Part shown: in pieces, positions 21,432-33,333 of the stretch | How the letters are laid out: every line of letters starts with the position of its first letter | Numbering within the stretch: position 1 is the stretch's first letter | Assembly (NCBI GenBank): GCA_037176725.1 | Contig: JAZBRS010000014.1 | Span: 71,840,501-71,904,500 of the forward strand | Length of the DNA: 64,000 nt | Source: Posidonia oceanica | Taxonomy: Eukaryota; Streptophyta; Magnoliopsida; Alismatales; Posidoniaceae | Direction: 5' to 3' | Made by a program: the position numbers and the translations under genes | Notes under the pieces: model-generated | Seen by the model: only the letters and a program-made list of their open reading frames with translations | What the model was told of the DNA's origin: nothing | The model's database searches: none

Positions 21432-23453
21432 TGTGATAGTCCTACATTATTTAATGAGAAGTGTTGAGTGGAGGTTATACAACCTTGAATCTATACTATA
21501 GTACCTTACAGATTAAGCTTTTTTTCGGTGATACGGAAATAGAAGGACTCTGGTTTAAATAGGTCATGGGTTACGTTCATGAATCATGAAATGGATTGTG
21601 TTGGCCTTGGGCTCGAATTGTGACAAGTGGTATCAGAGCAACCAGTCAGCCAAGCACAAGTGTAAGGAACTAAAAGTACTTACATCGCCTAGTGATCCTG
21701 GCTTAGACTTTGACAAGAATATCAAGACTTTAAGAAGGGGAGAATGTGATAACCTTGCTGGTGTGTATAGTCCGACATCGCTTAGTAAGAAGAGATGAGT
21801 CGGGGTTATACAACTATAAACCTATATTAGAGTACTTTACAGCTTAAGTGTTTTCCTGTGGTACGGAAATAGAAGGGCTCTTGTTTAAGTGGGTCACAAA
21901 CTACAATCACGAATCGCAGACTAAGCTGATTGCGCCTTGGGCTGGGATTAGGGGTGCAAACGGATCAGATACGGTATGGATATGGGTGTTACCATATTTG
22001 TATCAATTTTTTAAATACAGATACGGATATGGATATCATACGGATAGATAATTACATATCCATATCCTCAAAAAACGGATACGGATACAGAACAAATAAA
22101 AGGAGATTGGATACAGATAAAGTCGGATATAAAAATAGATATGATGATATACACATTACATAATTAATCAAAACATTAATAATATTTTCATATATTTATA
22201 TATTTTAAGTTATTTAGTATATATGAAATAAAAACAATATATATCAAAAATAAAAATAAATTAGACATAATGATAAATTAGACTTACCTTTTCCAAAAAG
22301 AGATGAAGTTATGAATCCAAATCTTAATATTCAACTATTATGGATGTATTATTAATTAATGATTAATAAAAAAAGGTCACATTTTGCAACATATTTTGTT
22401 AATTAAAGTTAGTAAACTCCTATAAATGACAAAGTAAAATCCTTGTAAACTAGATAAATAATTTGACAAAATCAAAATGTAATCCATGGATTTTAATCTA
22501 TATCATCTGGATTAGATACACGTCAAAATTTACAGCATTTAGAAACTCCTAATATACATATCTATTCATGTACAAATTAACGGTTTTAAAGCAAGAATCA
22601 CTAGATCTCTAAGTTATAAGTTTCAAAACCAAAATATAATCCATGGATCTTAATATACCTCATCTAGATTAGGTACACATCAAAATCCATATCATTTATA
22701 AACTCATAACATATAAATCTATTCATATACAAATTCAATGGTTATTTATGAGCTATAATAAGCTATAACAAGTACATGTTAAATTTAGTACTTAGGAATT
22801 TTAAAATCACTTAAGTTTTTATATACAAGTATTTTAAATAGTTACAATCATATCTAGCGGTTTAGATTTTTAATCTAATGGTTAGATGTCGTGATATAAA
22901 AAGTTGTTTATATATATATATACGGATATCTGTAAATTATCCGTATCCGTTGAAAATTTAAAAGACATATCTATATTTGCTCAAATTCAAAAAACCATAT
23001 CCGTATCCGTATCCGTATCCTCTCTTGGGCGAATACGGATATCCGTATCTGCTCATAAACGGATACGGATACGGACATTTTATGGATATACCGTATTTGT
23101 TTGCATCCCTAGCTGGGATTGTGATAAATGGTATCAGAGTTGGCAGTCAACCAGAAGTATGGGGAAATGCGAGTACCTACACCGTCTAATTATTCTGGCT
23201 TAGACTTTGACAAGGACATCAAGACTATAAGTAGTAGCGAATGTGATAACTCTGCTAGTGTGTGTAGTCTCACATCGTTTAGTGAGAAGTGATAAGTAGG
23301 GATTATATAGCCATAGGCTTATATTAGAATACCTTATGGCTTAAGTGTTTTTCAGGTAATACGAAAATAGAAGAGCTTTGGTTTAAGTAGATTATGGACT
23401 ATGATCACGAATCACGTACCCGATCAAGTAGGCCTTAGGATTGGATTGTGATA
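21432..23453 (+). mobile_element. TRIM element with three LTR copies
   Basis: LTR copies begin TGTGATA at 21432, 21745 and 23242. They share the text CTTACAG-TTAAG-TTTT, TACGGAAATAGAAG and GGGCTC/CTGGGATTGTGA, and end near 21625, 23126 and 23453. After the first, AG plus TGGTATCAGAGC (21628-21639) is an initiator tRNA-Met primer binding site. AAGAAGGGGAGAA (21732-21744) is a polypurine tract before the second LTR. The second internal region repeats both in decayed form. With LTRs of about 200 bp and internals of about 120 bp without coding, it is a terminal-repeat retrotransposon in miniature, in LTR-internal-LTR-internal-LTR form. Confidence 0.85.
21949..23111. mobile_element. hAT-type non-autonomous element inside the TRIM
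   Basis: Ends are TAGGGGTGCAAAC and GTTTGCATCCCTA (inverted, one mismatch). The 8-bp sequence GCTGGGAT stands on both sides (21941-21948 and 23112-23119), the hAT-sized duplication, and removing the element restores the TRIM LTR. Subterminal regions are packed with CCGTAT/ATACGG repeats in opposite orientation, likely transposase-binding sites. The AT-rich interior has no coding frame. Confidence 0.92.
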
Positions 23454-24534
23454 GGGACTATGTGATATGTAGATTTATCTCAAATCCATAAATAGTGCAC
23501 CTCATAATTTTTGATGAATCAAGTGATACACTTCTTTCTTCTTTGCTAATTCAAATGGTTATCTAAGCTTGTCATTTGGGTTTTTGTTGGTCTAATTAGT
23601 CTTGCTCGTCGTACACGTGTTTCATGATAATTAAAAATATATATATAAATAAAATCGTATAAAAATTGTATCAATGTTGCTTGTACCTTCATAACCATTA
23701 TATACTATGGCAGATTTTAAGATACGGTTAAGACTTAAGACACAGGTGGGACCCCAAAACAATGTAGCTGCGGCCCCCCACACCCCCCCCCAACTTTTTG
23801 TGTTTTTATGAGATCAAGACCGCAACAGTCTGGATCGTACCTGAAAAGTCCTCTTTATACTGTTTACCCTAGAGTAGTAATTAATATCTCATGGCTAGTA
23901 GTCGTGTTTCCTCCGAATTTTGTTACAATCATCAAATAACAAATCGGAATGTATAGAAGACAAGACTGATATTCACAATCAAACTCCTTCGTACTAAACC
24001 ATTCAATTTTGTATACCAAAATTTATAACCAATATCATGTGCATGACTTCCCTGCTAGAATAATATTGATGACTTCTTGCCAACTTGCCAGCAATCCCGG
24101 ACGCATTAAAGCCACTTTCTCCCCCTGATCCCTTTCCTGTTTTCTCACGGCTCTCCGGCAACGAGACCATAGATAGGCTTTTGTTTAATGCATATGGTCA
24201 AGGACGCTTTATAGATACAGCCAACCCCATTACTGCGGTCTTCTGCCTATTGTCCAAGTTGATTACAGCATATATACATCCATTTACCAAAATCACTGAA
24301 GTGTTTATAATAACCTCCAGCGTCATCAACAACAATTATGATAATTTTTCAATAAAAAAACAACTCTAACAATAAATGGTAGAATAACCGATTGTAATGG
24401 TGTAGTTACTTATCGAATTTGAATTTTGCAAATCGTGAAGAAAAAAATATATAAAAAATAATAATCTCCGGTACCTGTTTGAAAAAAAAGAAAATAACAA
24501 ACTAGAGGAGTTCTTAATACAATTTTTTTCTATA
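23454..24534. other. No gene seen
   Basis: Between the TRIM and the LINE. It contains a short C-run (about 23774-23790) and no recognised coding sequence. The short frame at 24085-24369 resembles no family I know. Confidence 0.5.
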
Positions 24535-27190
24535 AAATAGTGAACTTTAGGAAGAGGATAAATAATATATCGTCTTTGAATATTGATGTAGTTCACAATG
24601 ACTCTTCTGTGATTATCTCATTGGCCATTGAAAATTTTTTCAAGTCATTGTACAACAAACCTGTTTACAAGGGTGTGTCCCTAAACTAGGATTACCTGCT
24701 ACCTGATAAAATTCTAGATCTTGCAAAGTTGGTGGTTCCTTTTACTGAAGAAGAGATAAAAAGTTGTGTAGACTCTTTGCCTAGGGAGAAGTCCTCAGGT
24801 CTGGATGATTTCCCATTGTGTTTTTATCATCGTTTTTGGCAGAATCTTAAGGGTGATCTTTTTGAAATGTTTGAGCAGTTCTACCTGGCTGAGGATGTCA
24901 ATTCACTAAAGAGTATAAATCAGACTTTCATTACCTTGATCCCTAAAAAGGCTTAAGTTGAAAAAGTCCAAGACTTTAGACCCATCAGTCTTTTGAATAG
25001 TAGTTATAAAATTATCTCAAAATGCATTGCTACTAGATTCAGTTCCATTTTAAATGATATCCTAGATGAATCTCAAAGTGCTTTTCCCCCTGGTAGGAGT
25101 ATTAGTGACTGTTTCCTTGTGGCTCAAGAAACCCTCCATTTTATGAATTCATCCCATTCCTCAGGTCTGATGCTTAAGTTAGACTTTGAAAAGGTTTTTG
25201 ATAATGTAAATTAGGATTTTCTTCTTAAGGCCTTGATAGGGCTGGGTTGTGATATTAAATGGGTAAAATGGGTCAAAATGTGTATCAGTTCAGCTAGATT
25301 TTCAGTTCTGGTAAACGACTCACCTAAAGACTTCTTTGGGGCTTCAAATGGTTTAAGGTAAGGAGATCCACTATTTCCATTATTGTTTATTGTTGCAGCC
25401 CATGTACTTAATAGAATGCTGGCTTTGGGGGTGTCTAATAACCTCATTCATGGGATTCGATTTCCTAATGGAGGGCCACATATATTGAACATTTAATATG
25501 CGGATGATACCCTTATTTTCTTGTCCCCAGAGGAGGATGGGATCATTAATCTTAAAAGGATTCTAGGTTGTTTCCAAGCCTACTCTGAACCGAAAATAAA
25601 TTTTCACAAGTCTTCACTTACAGGTATTAAGATTCTTGAAGAGCAGATGAATAGATTCAATTCTATCCTTGGTTGCAGTTCTACAGCTTTGCCTGTTGTG
25701 TACTTGGGACTGCCTTTGCATTTCAAACAAGCTTCATATCAAGACTGGACCCCAGTGCTGGATAAGGTAACTGCTAAGTTAGAGTCTTGGAAGGCAAATT
25801 ACTTGTCTATAGGAGGTAGGCTTACTCTTATAAATTCTGTCTTTTCTGCTATACCTACATACTTCTTGTCTGTGTTGCATCTACCTAAGAGAGTGGAGGT
25901 GGAAATCGATCGTATCCGCAGGTATTTTTTGTGGAAAAATCAAACTTCAACAAATTCTGGCTATTGTTTGGCAAAATGGAGGAATATTTGTCGTAGTAAA
26001 GCTCAATATGGGTTAGGTATTATCAAATTTAGTAACTTTAATGTAGTTCTGAAATACAAACTTCTATGGAATTTAGTGGGTAGTGTCTAGAAATTAAAGT
26101 GGCCCAGCTTAGTTCTAAATAGATATGGTGCTCTGAATAACCTTGGTGTACTTCTTAATTTGTTGTCTAATGGGACATCTCCATTATGGAGGGAGTTGAA
26201 AAAATGCTTTCCTATTATCAACCTGCTTTCCTCATTTTTATTAAGAAATGGTAAGAATATTATTTTCTAAGAGAATAAGTGGATGGGAGATCTGGCATTG
26301 AAAATTGTATGGGCATTTCTATATACCATTGCCAGAAAAAAGAAATGCTAGGTTGAGACTATGCTTATGAATTATGTTGATAGACAATTAGAAATTTTTG
26401 CAGTTAATTCTGACTCTTTACTTACTTTTCATTCTTCTGGAGAGCCGCATGACTTTATTGAGAAAATGGATTCGGTTCGGCTTCAGTTGGGGAATGATAG
26501 GGTAGAATGGTTCTTAACTTCTAATAAGCAATTTTCAATAAAGAGTTGTTATGGCTTTTATAATGATGGGGGTCTCCGCTCAAAGTTTTAGGAAGACATT
26601 TGGAAGGCTGCTGCCCCTCTAAAGGTTAACATCTTTGCTTGGTTGGCAACCAATGATAAAACATTATCTAGAGAAAACCTAGGCAAGAGAGATTGGACTG
26701 GATCTCAAAATTGTGAGATCTGTGGACATGGTTTAGAATCAAACTGTCATATATTTTTACATTGTCCTTCTACTGTTAACATTTGGGCGTTTTTCTTATC
26801 TGATTCTGTTAGCATTGTGGATACTCATGTTTCAGATGTTTTTTCTTTATTATAATTCTGAAAATGTAGTGTTAATCGGTAATGTTGGTGTATAATAATT
26901 ATTATTATTCTGTGGACTATTTGACTTAATAGGAATGCTGTGATTTTTAAAAATAGTAGAAGCAATTTAGTATCAATTTTTTTTCAAATCTTTCACTTTG
27001 CTTCTATGTGGACTGAAAATTATTTAGCTGAGCATGCTTCGGCGGTTACACAAGCAATTCAACTATTGCAACAAGATTGGGATCACTCCTAGGATGTACA
27101 AATCCCATCTTCTGAGGGTCTTGTTGCGGGGATGCTCTGGCTGTTCTAGGAGCAGCTAAACTGGATCTTCTGGTTCCTGATGCGGCAAAC
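24535..27190 (+). pseudogene. L1-type LINE ORF2: reverse transcriptase and zinc-knuckle RNase-like tail, 5'-truncated
   Basis: A single frame is followed from 24729 to 26855 without any net frameshift. Markers in order are FTEEEIKSCVDSLPREKSSG, FITLIPKKA, FRPISLLNSSYKIISKCI, DESQSAFPPGRSISDCFLVA, LKLDFEKVFDNVN, the catalytic YADD at 25497-25508, PVVYLGLPLHFKQASYQDW, SIGGRLTLINSVFSAIPTYF and, near the end, the zf-RVT segment (LGKRDWTGSQNCEICGHGLE, then HIFLHCPSTVNIWAF). About nine stops interrupt it, among them TAG replacing Trp in FDNVN-stop-DFL, and TAA replacing Gln in GLR-stop-GDPL and before YADD. The endonuclease half is missing, as is usual for 5'-truncated LINE copies. Confidence 0.92.
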
Positions 27191-28186
27191 AATTGATTGA
27201 GCATTTTTAAGAGTTTATTTATATACTCTTGTTTATTTTGGGTTTGTACTTATTTTAGCCATACTTTCTATGACTTTGGACATGATATACTTTACCTTTG
27301 ACTGTTGTTAGTTGGTTAGTTTCAATTTTTGTTCATCAGTATTTATACTTTGGGTGCTTACTTCTCTAATTTTTGGAGATATAAACTTTATATTTTTTAA
27401 TTACTTGACTGTGACACTCATAATTAAGTACGTATAATAGATAATTCTACTGATTACAAACAAAAAAACAAACCGGAGGAATTTCTTTTCCCAAATTAAG
27501 GACAATGTTAATGATACAAGCAGATGCAAATTCCAAGTTGGTATATATCTTGGATTATCTAGCGTCGTGTTGTACAAGGTCATGAGATGGAATATTATGG
27601 AAAAAGTAACGAGTACGTACCATTTTTGTGTCTGCTTCATTGAACCAATGGCCAATGAGGGCCGAGTCCTCAAGTGTTCTGATTCGTGATTTTGGACTCT
27701 CCCTCCCGCCGACGCATGCAGAACAAATTAGGCCGCCTAAGAACAGTGCTCTATCTCGTAGCCCTCTACTGTACACCCCTCTCTCTCTCTCTCTCTCTCT
27801 CAAAGAATTTTTTCACCATGAGTTTTTTTTTTTTTTTTCCAATAGCTCTGAATTTAGGTCCTGGCTAAGGTTTTTACTTGCATCAGTAGTTGTAGTTCTT
27901 TATTATTTAGTAATCATCAACTTGTCTGATAAAAGGCCGACACCATTTCACTCCATCCGATTTAAATCTTGGCAAATCTAGACCTGATATTTTTGTCCAT
28001 ATGCTTACATGAGGCCTAGTACAATCAGGATCGTCTAATGTGTGCATTTGAGATTCTATCTTGTATCCGTCTTCTCTGGAAATTTATAAGCAAGATCGTG
28101 TGTGGTTGTGTATCAGCAGGATCTAGCCTGGAATTGCTTGCCGACACAAGGAGACCATTGGTTCACATTATATCTTTTTGATCTTA
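27191..28186. other. LINE tail and CT microsatellite; no gene seen
   Basis: The first 200 bp continue as T-rich LINE 3' sequence. A (CT)n run lies at about 27777-27801, followed by a T-run at 27824-27838. No protein is recognised. Confidence 0.5.
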
Positions 28187-28477
28187 GAGTCTGTTTGGTT
28201 GAAATTTTAAGAAATAAGATAGTAGAATAATCAAGATAATATGTAATAGTTGAACCAAATAGATTATGATATGATTGATTTTGTACGTTAATTAAGATAA
28301 AATTGATTATACTTTTATATTTTAAAAATTCAATATTAGATAGATTATATAAGAATCTATATTTTACATCAAATAGATTTTACATATATAATCTTATAAC
28401 TATTCTATCTCGACTTACGTATACATTATTTTGATTATTTTACTATTTACTTTTTCAAAATCTCAACTAAACAGATC
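28187..28477. mobile_element. Tourist-like MITE (PIF/Harbinger type), 291 bp
   Basis: Left end GAGTCTGTTTGGTTGAAATT and right end (reversed) GATCTGTTTAGTTGAGATTT are long imperfect inverted repeats that continue for about 50 bp. TTA flanks both sides (28184-28186 and 28478-28480). Size, target duplication and the GTCTGTTTGG end are typical of Tourist MITEs. Confidence 0.88.
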
Positions 28478-30358
28478 TTATAAGATACCCATGCGGGACT
28501 CTCATAAGGTACATGAATAGTGAGAAATACATACGAATTGTTTGACTATTCCATCACAAACTCTGATCAGTACCCATCATGTCTGACCTCTCATTGTTAA
28601 ATGGGCTGTTAATCTTAATTCATGCATCATCGATGCCAATGACTATGTATCAAGTTAATTGAAGAACTGGACCGATCCAACCAAAATGATGAAGCAAGGT
28701 CTGTATCCTTTGATTGGGTCAGGTATGGTAACATCTCTTGAAAGACACAATACCTAACCAAAGAAAGAAAGAAATCCATTAATTAATGGAGGTGCCTTGA
28801 AGTCTCCTGTCTGCATGTGTGTCGCAATAAAGAATGGATTCAATTTCTATCAATCTAATCTGAGAATCCCAAAAATGGTTCTCGACTTCCGGGAATGTTT
28901 TGGATTCTGCGGTCTTCTCAGTTGGAGGAATTACGATTTGATGTATCACAGAAATAGATGTAGTTTGGCATTGCGGTTCCTAACTTCTCTTTTGATATTT
29001 GTGTGATTCTTTTCCAATTGGATTTCTGATTTGATGGCTCTATGATTTCCTCCAATTTTAATACAAAATCTTGGAATGGATAGAAAAAACTGGAAGCCAA
29101 CAAGACCTCTTTAAATGCTCGTGGCAGGTGGAACAGTGATTCAGATTCCAGACAGATCTCAGTGCTTCCATTACTATTTCCTGATATGAAATCTTTGGCA
29201 GCTCTCATTAACTCATTAACTGCAATTTGGGTACTAAAGAAAAACCACATCATCACTTTTCTGAAAATTTCAGTTTATTTTCTTCCCTTGCTGCTGTAGT
29301 TTTGTACTCTTCTCCTTTGCTTTTACTGCTAGCAGTTTTTCTGGGTCATACTCTATCGGGAGGTTGGTTTCAGAGACATAGTCAATTGTTTTGGATCCAA
29401 GTAAACTTCTGAAATACCCAAATGGTGTAATTGCCATGAAAGCACCAGAAAACAAGACTTTACTCTCTGTTTATTAATTGCCTTCCTACTGTAGATGACA
29501 TTTCGCCAGACACTGTTAGATTTTGTGGCGTTTCTTTTGGTAATCTGTCAGTATTCTGATTTAGTTACATGTGAACTTGGATATCTTCCATTCTCTCGTG
29601 TGTGTCTGTTTTTCTCTATGGCTTATTCTGCGCACAATTTAATGGTTCTGGGAGATGGAGGAAAAGATTTTGCTTTTGAATTGTAGTGTGCTTGTTCTGC
29701 TTTCTTTCAGGTTATTGAAGTAACATTTGGAATTTCTTCCGGGAGTTTCCAATTCTGCAAAAATATGGTTTTCACAGAAGCTATTCCAGACAATATTAAT
29801 GGAATCCAGCTTTCTGCATAAGTTCCAGATATACTTGAGATAAGTCAAGATTATCTTTTGACAAGGCATGCAATGGCTTAGGTAAAACAGAGAAAAAGCG
29901 ACTTTAGATTAGATACTCTGTTTATTTATAGGATCCTTTTGGAAAAAAAAAAAAACCGATTTTGTTCTGATATCAGTAATCAAAAGTTAACAGATAATGT
30001 GAAGGTAAACAAACAAAATCTAGTGTTGGTTAGAAATGAATAAGACAAGGAGGTCTAGGAAGTAATAGGCTTCAAGCTTGTCAAATCATGTGACTCATTG
30101 TTTTTTGAATAGCCAACCTGAACCAAATTCCTTGCTTCTTTTCAATCCACACTTTTACTGAAACAAAAGACCCAAATGCATGACTTACCCTACCTTTAGA
30201 CAATACCACAAGGCTAGTACCGACAAGAAACAAAATGATTAACGATGTCTATACATATATTAACACTAATTAATTAATAATTAAGATGTCATGGTTACAG
30301 ACATTTCCATTTCCTGAGGATGACTAGTCTTAACTCCTACTCCTCTCAATTCCTCGGC
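28478..30358. other. No gene recognised
   Basis: This is the 3' side of the OVATE gene. Several short frames exist (for example minus 28918-29256) but show no family signature, and their lengths fit chance. The 3' untranslated region of the OVATE gene should occupy the right end. Confidence 0.5.
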
Positions 30359-30973
30359 TTACAACTTGATGTTGGTAAGATCAAACCAGATTTGCTCGAA
30401 CACCTTCACGATCACATCATGGTACTCGTTAGAATTCAGAGACAAGTAGCAAGCGAGCAATTCCTCCAGGTCAGTGGCGGCGCGAATGTTGTTCTCCACT
30501 ATCATCTCCATCATCGAGTCCCTGAAGTCCCTCCGTGGATTCGAAGACGACTTCACCACCGCGAAGCTCCCCGAAAGCCCCCGCCTCGGCGTCGGTGCCA
30601 AAGCGGAGGACTTCCTGCTCCGGTGGGCCTGCATCTTCTTGCTGGCCAGCCTCGGGGAGTTTGCCCGCATCCTCTTCCCTTGGACCCCCGCCGACGACCT
30701 CCTCCTCGGGCTTTTCTGCTCCAGTTTCGGGACGGGGCACGGTTCTTTCTTGGTGGGTCTCGTTAGGATTGGAGGTAGATGGAACTCTCCGGTTGTCTTC
30801 CCCGGTTCACGGCTCTTCGGTTCGTCGATGTCGATGATGATGTCCGTGGCGGAGGACGTCACTCTGCAGTTGTTGCAAGCAATGACGGTCTTGTCGAGGC
30901 AAGGGAGCCAGTCCAAGTCGTCGTTGGTGTTGCCGTTGCCACTGTCATCGTCGTCGTTGTTATTGTTGTTGCT

Positions 30974-31004
<31 letters not shown>

Positions 31005-31414
31005 TCTCTCTCGGGGACGAGAGGACACTCGGGTCTCCAGGCGGAGCCGAGGGTGGTCCGGCAAGCACACCCAGAGGACTTGGAGGAGGTGACGATCTTT
31101 GCAGAAGGCTTGACGACAGACCTCCCTTCTCTGTGCTTCTTCTTGGATTTCCTTGGTGGGTCGAGGAGGAACTTGGTGTCCGAGGCCTTGTCCTCACTGC
31201 AGCTTGGGATGTAGTAGGAGGCCCTCCCTGGTTTCACTGGAGGCTGTGGGTGGAACGGTGGTGCTCTTGGGACTATGGAAGGATGATGGTCTTTCTTCCT
31301 GCTTGTGGTGCTCCTCCTCCCTGCTGCTGCTGTTGTTGCTCTGCTCCTGTCCCTGAGCTTGTAGAACCAGGAATTGGGGATCATGTCCGACAGCCTAAAC
31401 CTGTAATTCCCCAT
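30359..31414 (-). CDS. OVATE family protein (transcriptional repressor)
   Basis: The protein has 351 residues and no intron, both typical for the family. The start MGNYRFRLSDMIPNSWFYKL is the conserved N-terminus of OVATE proteins, so I prefer this Met to one 12 codons upstream. An acidic low-complexity tract (11 Asp, then Ser, 5 Asn, 4 Asp) lies at about residues 137-157. Basic Arg/Lys-rich patches follow, and the OVATE domain lies at about 284-348 (FAVVKSSSNPRRDFRDSMME, then EELLACYLSLNSNEYHDVIV and FEQIWFDL). OVATE proteins act in the nucleus and cytoplasm as repressors, interact with TALE homeodomain and TRM proteins, and shape organs and secondary walls. The frame is intact, so it is likely a functional host gene, the only clear one here. 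Closest relatives are probably of the OFP1-5 type; I do not assign a number. Confidence 0.93.
30947..31005. repeat. Trinucleotide repeat coding for the Asp/Asn tract
   Basis: GTC units (GAC on the coding strand) and GTT units (AAC) form a coding microsatellite inside the OVATE gene. Its length probably varies between individuals. Confidence 0.9.
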
Positions 31415-31540
31415 TAAAAGGGGAATTGGAAATGGGAGAAGGGAAGACACTCGTTTTCACACAACAATTAAGTTGGGTTTTTGGCTTTTGAGGGAATTAA
31501 TTAGTAGGAGCGAGGTGGTGGTGGTGGAGGGCAATGAAGG

Positions 31541-31547
31541 CTAAATA
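31541..31547 (-). promoter_or_regulatory. Possible TATA box of the OVATE gene
   Basis: Minus-strand TATTTAG stands 127 bp before the ATG. It is followed by a CT-rich leader (CCACCACC and CTCTCC runs), a common layout for plant genes. Confidence 0.4.
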
Positions 31548-32584
31548 GGGAGAGAGGTGAGTGGAGGAGAGTGAGGAGGAGGGAAGGAGGGTGGTGGTTG
31601 TGGAAGGGAGGTGGAAACAAAGAGACGAGGACACTGTCTTTAAGCTATAGGGTGGTGGGCTCGATCTCCATGCAGAGACAAACGGAGAAATGTCGCCTAG
31701 GAAGCCAACGAACGGTGGGAACCATGGTTTCTACTTACTGTTCTTAAATCATTGTTAACGTGCGTACACCGTCTCACTCTGCCAACAATACTATTAGGAT
31801 TTTGTTTTTACTTTCGTGTCAGCTGGATTCGGTGATGTACATGTTTGATTACTTTTGATGTGAAAATTGGAATAGTATCTTCTACTGAGCTTCATGTTTT
31901 TTATCACTGTGATGGATGGATAAGATGGACGATGAGTACCGGTGTAACACGGAGAGGAGAATTGAGGGCCCACAACCCATCACGACGGGGAGGGTCCGCT
32001 TCTTACGGAGGAAATAAGTAACTTTCTTGTTACCACTTAAGTCAGCTTGACCTTTCTATTCTTTGTGTCCGAAATAGCCCCATGACGGGAATTCACACGG
32101 TGACTAGCTAGCTAGGCAACATCGGGAAAATTCCTTCTACTGCAACAGCAATTTTGAGCTTCTAACTTACGCTAAAAGTAGAAGATTCATCTGAATGGAT
32201 CGGTGTTGAGGATTTGCATGCTCTGAGGAGTGAAAGAGTTAGAACACACCACTTGTTGCTTTTTTTTTTGTTGTTTTTTATGCAAGAACACCACTTAATT
32301 GCCTGAAAAACACTGTTTCAGGGAAGATTTGTTCTCGGAAATTAAACACGCACAAGTCCTTACTGGAACAGCAGTGTCATCGCCCTCTTCTTAGCTTGTG
32401 CATGGACATCTTTAGTAGCTCTTAGCTATATATACGTTAAGCGGTGGGATTGCCAATGTGCTGTTAGGGTTTGGGCACGAAAAGGTGAGAAAGAATATTA
32501 GAAGTGGTTTCATGGCTCTGATGGAGTGAGCGTTGTCATGTGTTGTCAAATGCTTGTTGGTTGGAAACCATCCTTCTCCACCTG
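31548..32584. other. Upstream region of the OVATE gene; no other gene seen
   Basis: Contains the distal promoter. Just beyond it, near 32607-32622, is a short (GCTA)n run. No coding frame is recognised. Confidence 0.5.
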
Positions 32585-33265
32585 AACTAGTAGATCCTGT
32601 AGCTAACTAGCTAGCTAGCTAGCATGGTCAAGCCACTGCACGCAAAGCATGAATCATCGCATGTGGGGTACAAACCACCGCTGTTTAATGGATCACATGT
32701 ATTGATTCAAGAAATCTTATTGGAAAATAATTAGTTCATTTTTAGCATTTTGAGAGGAAATGATTACTGATGGCTTTCGCACGGATACATATATAATAGT
32801 GTTGCGGCTATAATTACGAATTAGCCTGTTGTCAATTATGTTATTGTTTAAACATTCCCTGGAAAATGACTTACACGTCACAATCATTTAATATCAGTAA
32901 TCTAGTTAACAGACCCTTCCAATAGATTGGCAGAAGTTATAATGTTGTATTTTCCACTATATTGGTTTATAGAAATTGCATGCAAACCGCAGCTGAACTG
33001 GATCTTGTAGAAGCTACAATGTCTATTCCATCTGAACTAGATCTTGTAGTTTTTCCCCTTTTTTTTTTAGAAACGTAACTAGATCTTGTAGCCAGCATGG
33101 CCAAGTCACTGCACGCAAAGCATAAGAGTGTTCCAGCTATTATTAGGCTGTTTTCTGCTATGATATTGTTTAAACGGTCCCTGGAAAATGACTTACACAA
33201 CAATTATTTAATATCAGGAAATCTAGCTAACAGACCCTTCTAATAGATTGGCAGAATTACGTTAT
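32585..33265. repeat. Imperfect direct duplication
   Basis: Several blocks recur in the same order: CTGAACTAG-ATC-TGTAG (32582 and 33032), GCATGG-CAAG-CACTGCACGC (32621 and 33094), TATTGTTTAAAC-TCCCTGG (32841 and 33163) and AACAGACCCTTC-AATAGATTGG (32908 and 33230). The second copy is shorter. Neither copy codes for a recognised protein. Confidence 0.8.
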
Positions 33266-33333
33266 AATTAAGGATGTACATGGATCTAGGTTACCCGAAA
33301 ATCGAAACAATCCGACCCGTGTAGGTTGAGTTG
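33266..33333. mobile_element. Remnant hAT-like sequence hosting solo LTR I
   Basis: GGATGTACATGGATCTAGG followed by TTACCCGAAAATCG resembles the end of hAT-type elements rich in GGTTCGGGT. Related text (GGTATGGGT, ACCTGACCC) continues after the solo LTR at 35734-35860. The far terminus was not found. Confidence 0.35.

Noticed and set aside
28918..29455. Minus-strand frames of 112 and 61 codons as exons of an unknown gene
   Set aside because: No family signature and no convincing splice link; kept as unannotated.
30474..31214. Long plus-strand frames opposite the OVATE gene
   Set aside because: Shadow of the GC-rich coding strand; the minus strand has the recognised N-terminus and OVATE domain.
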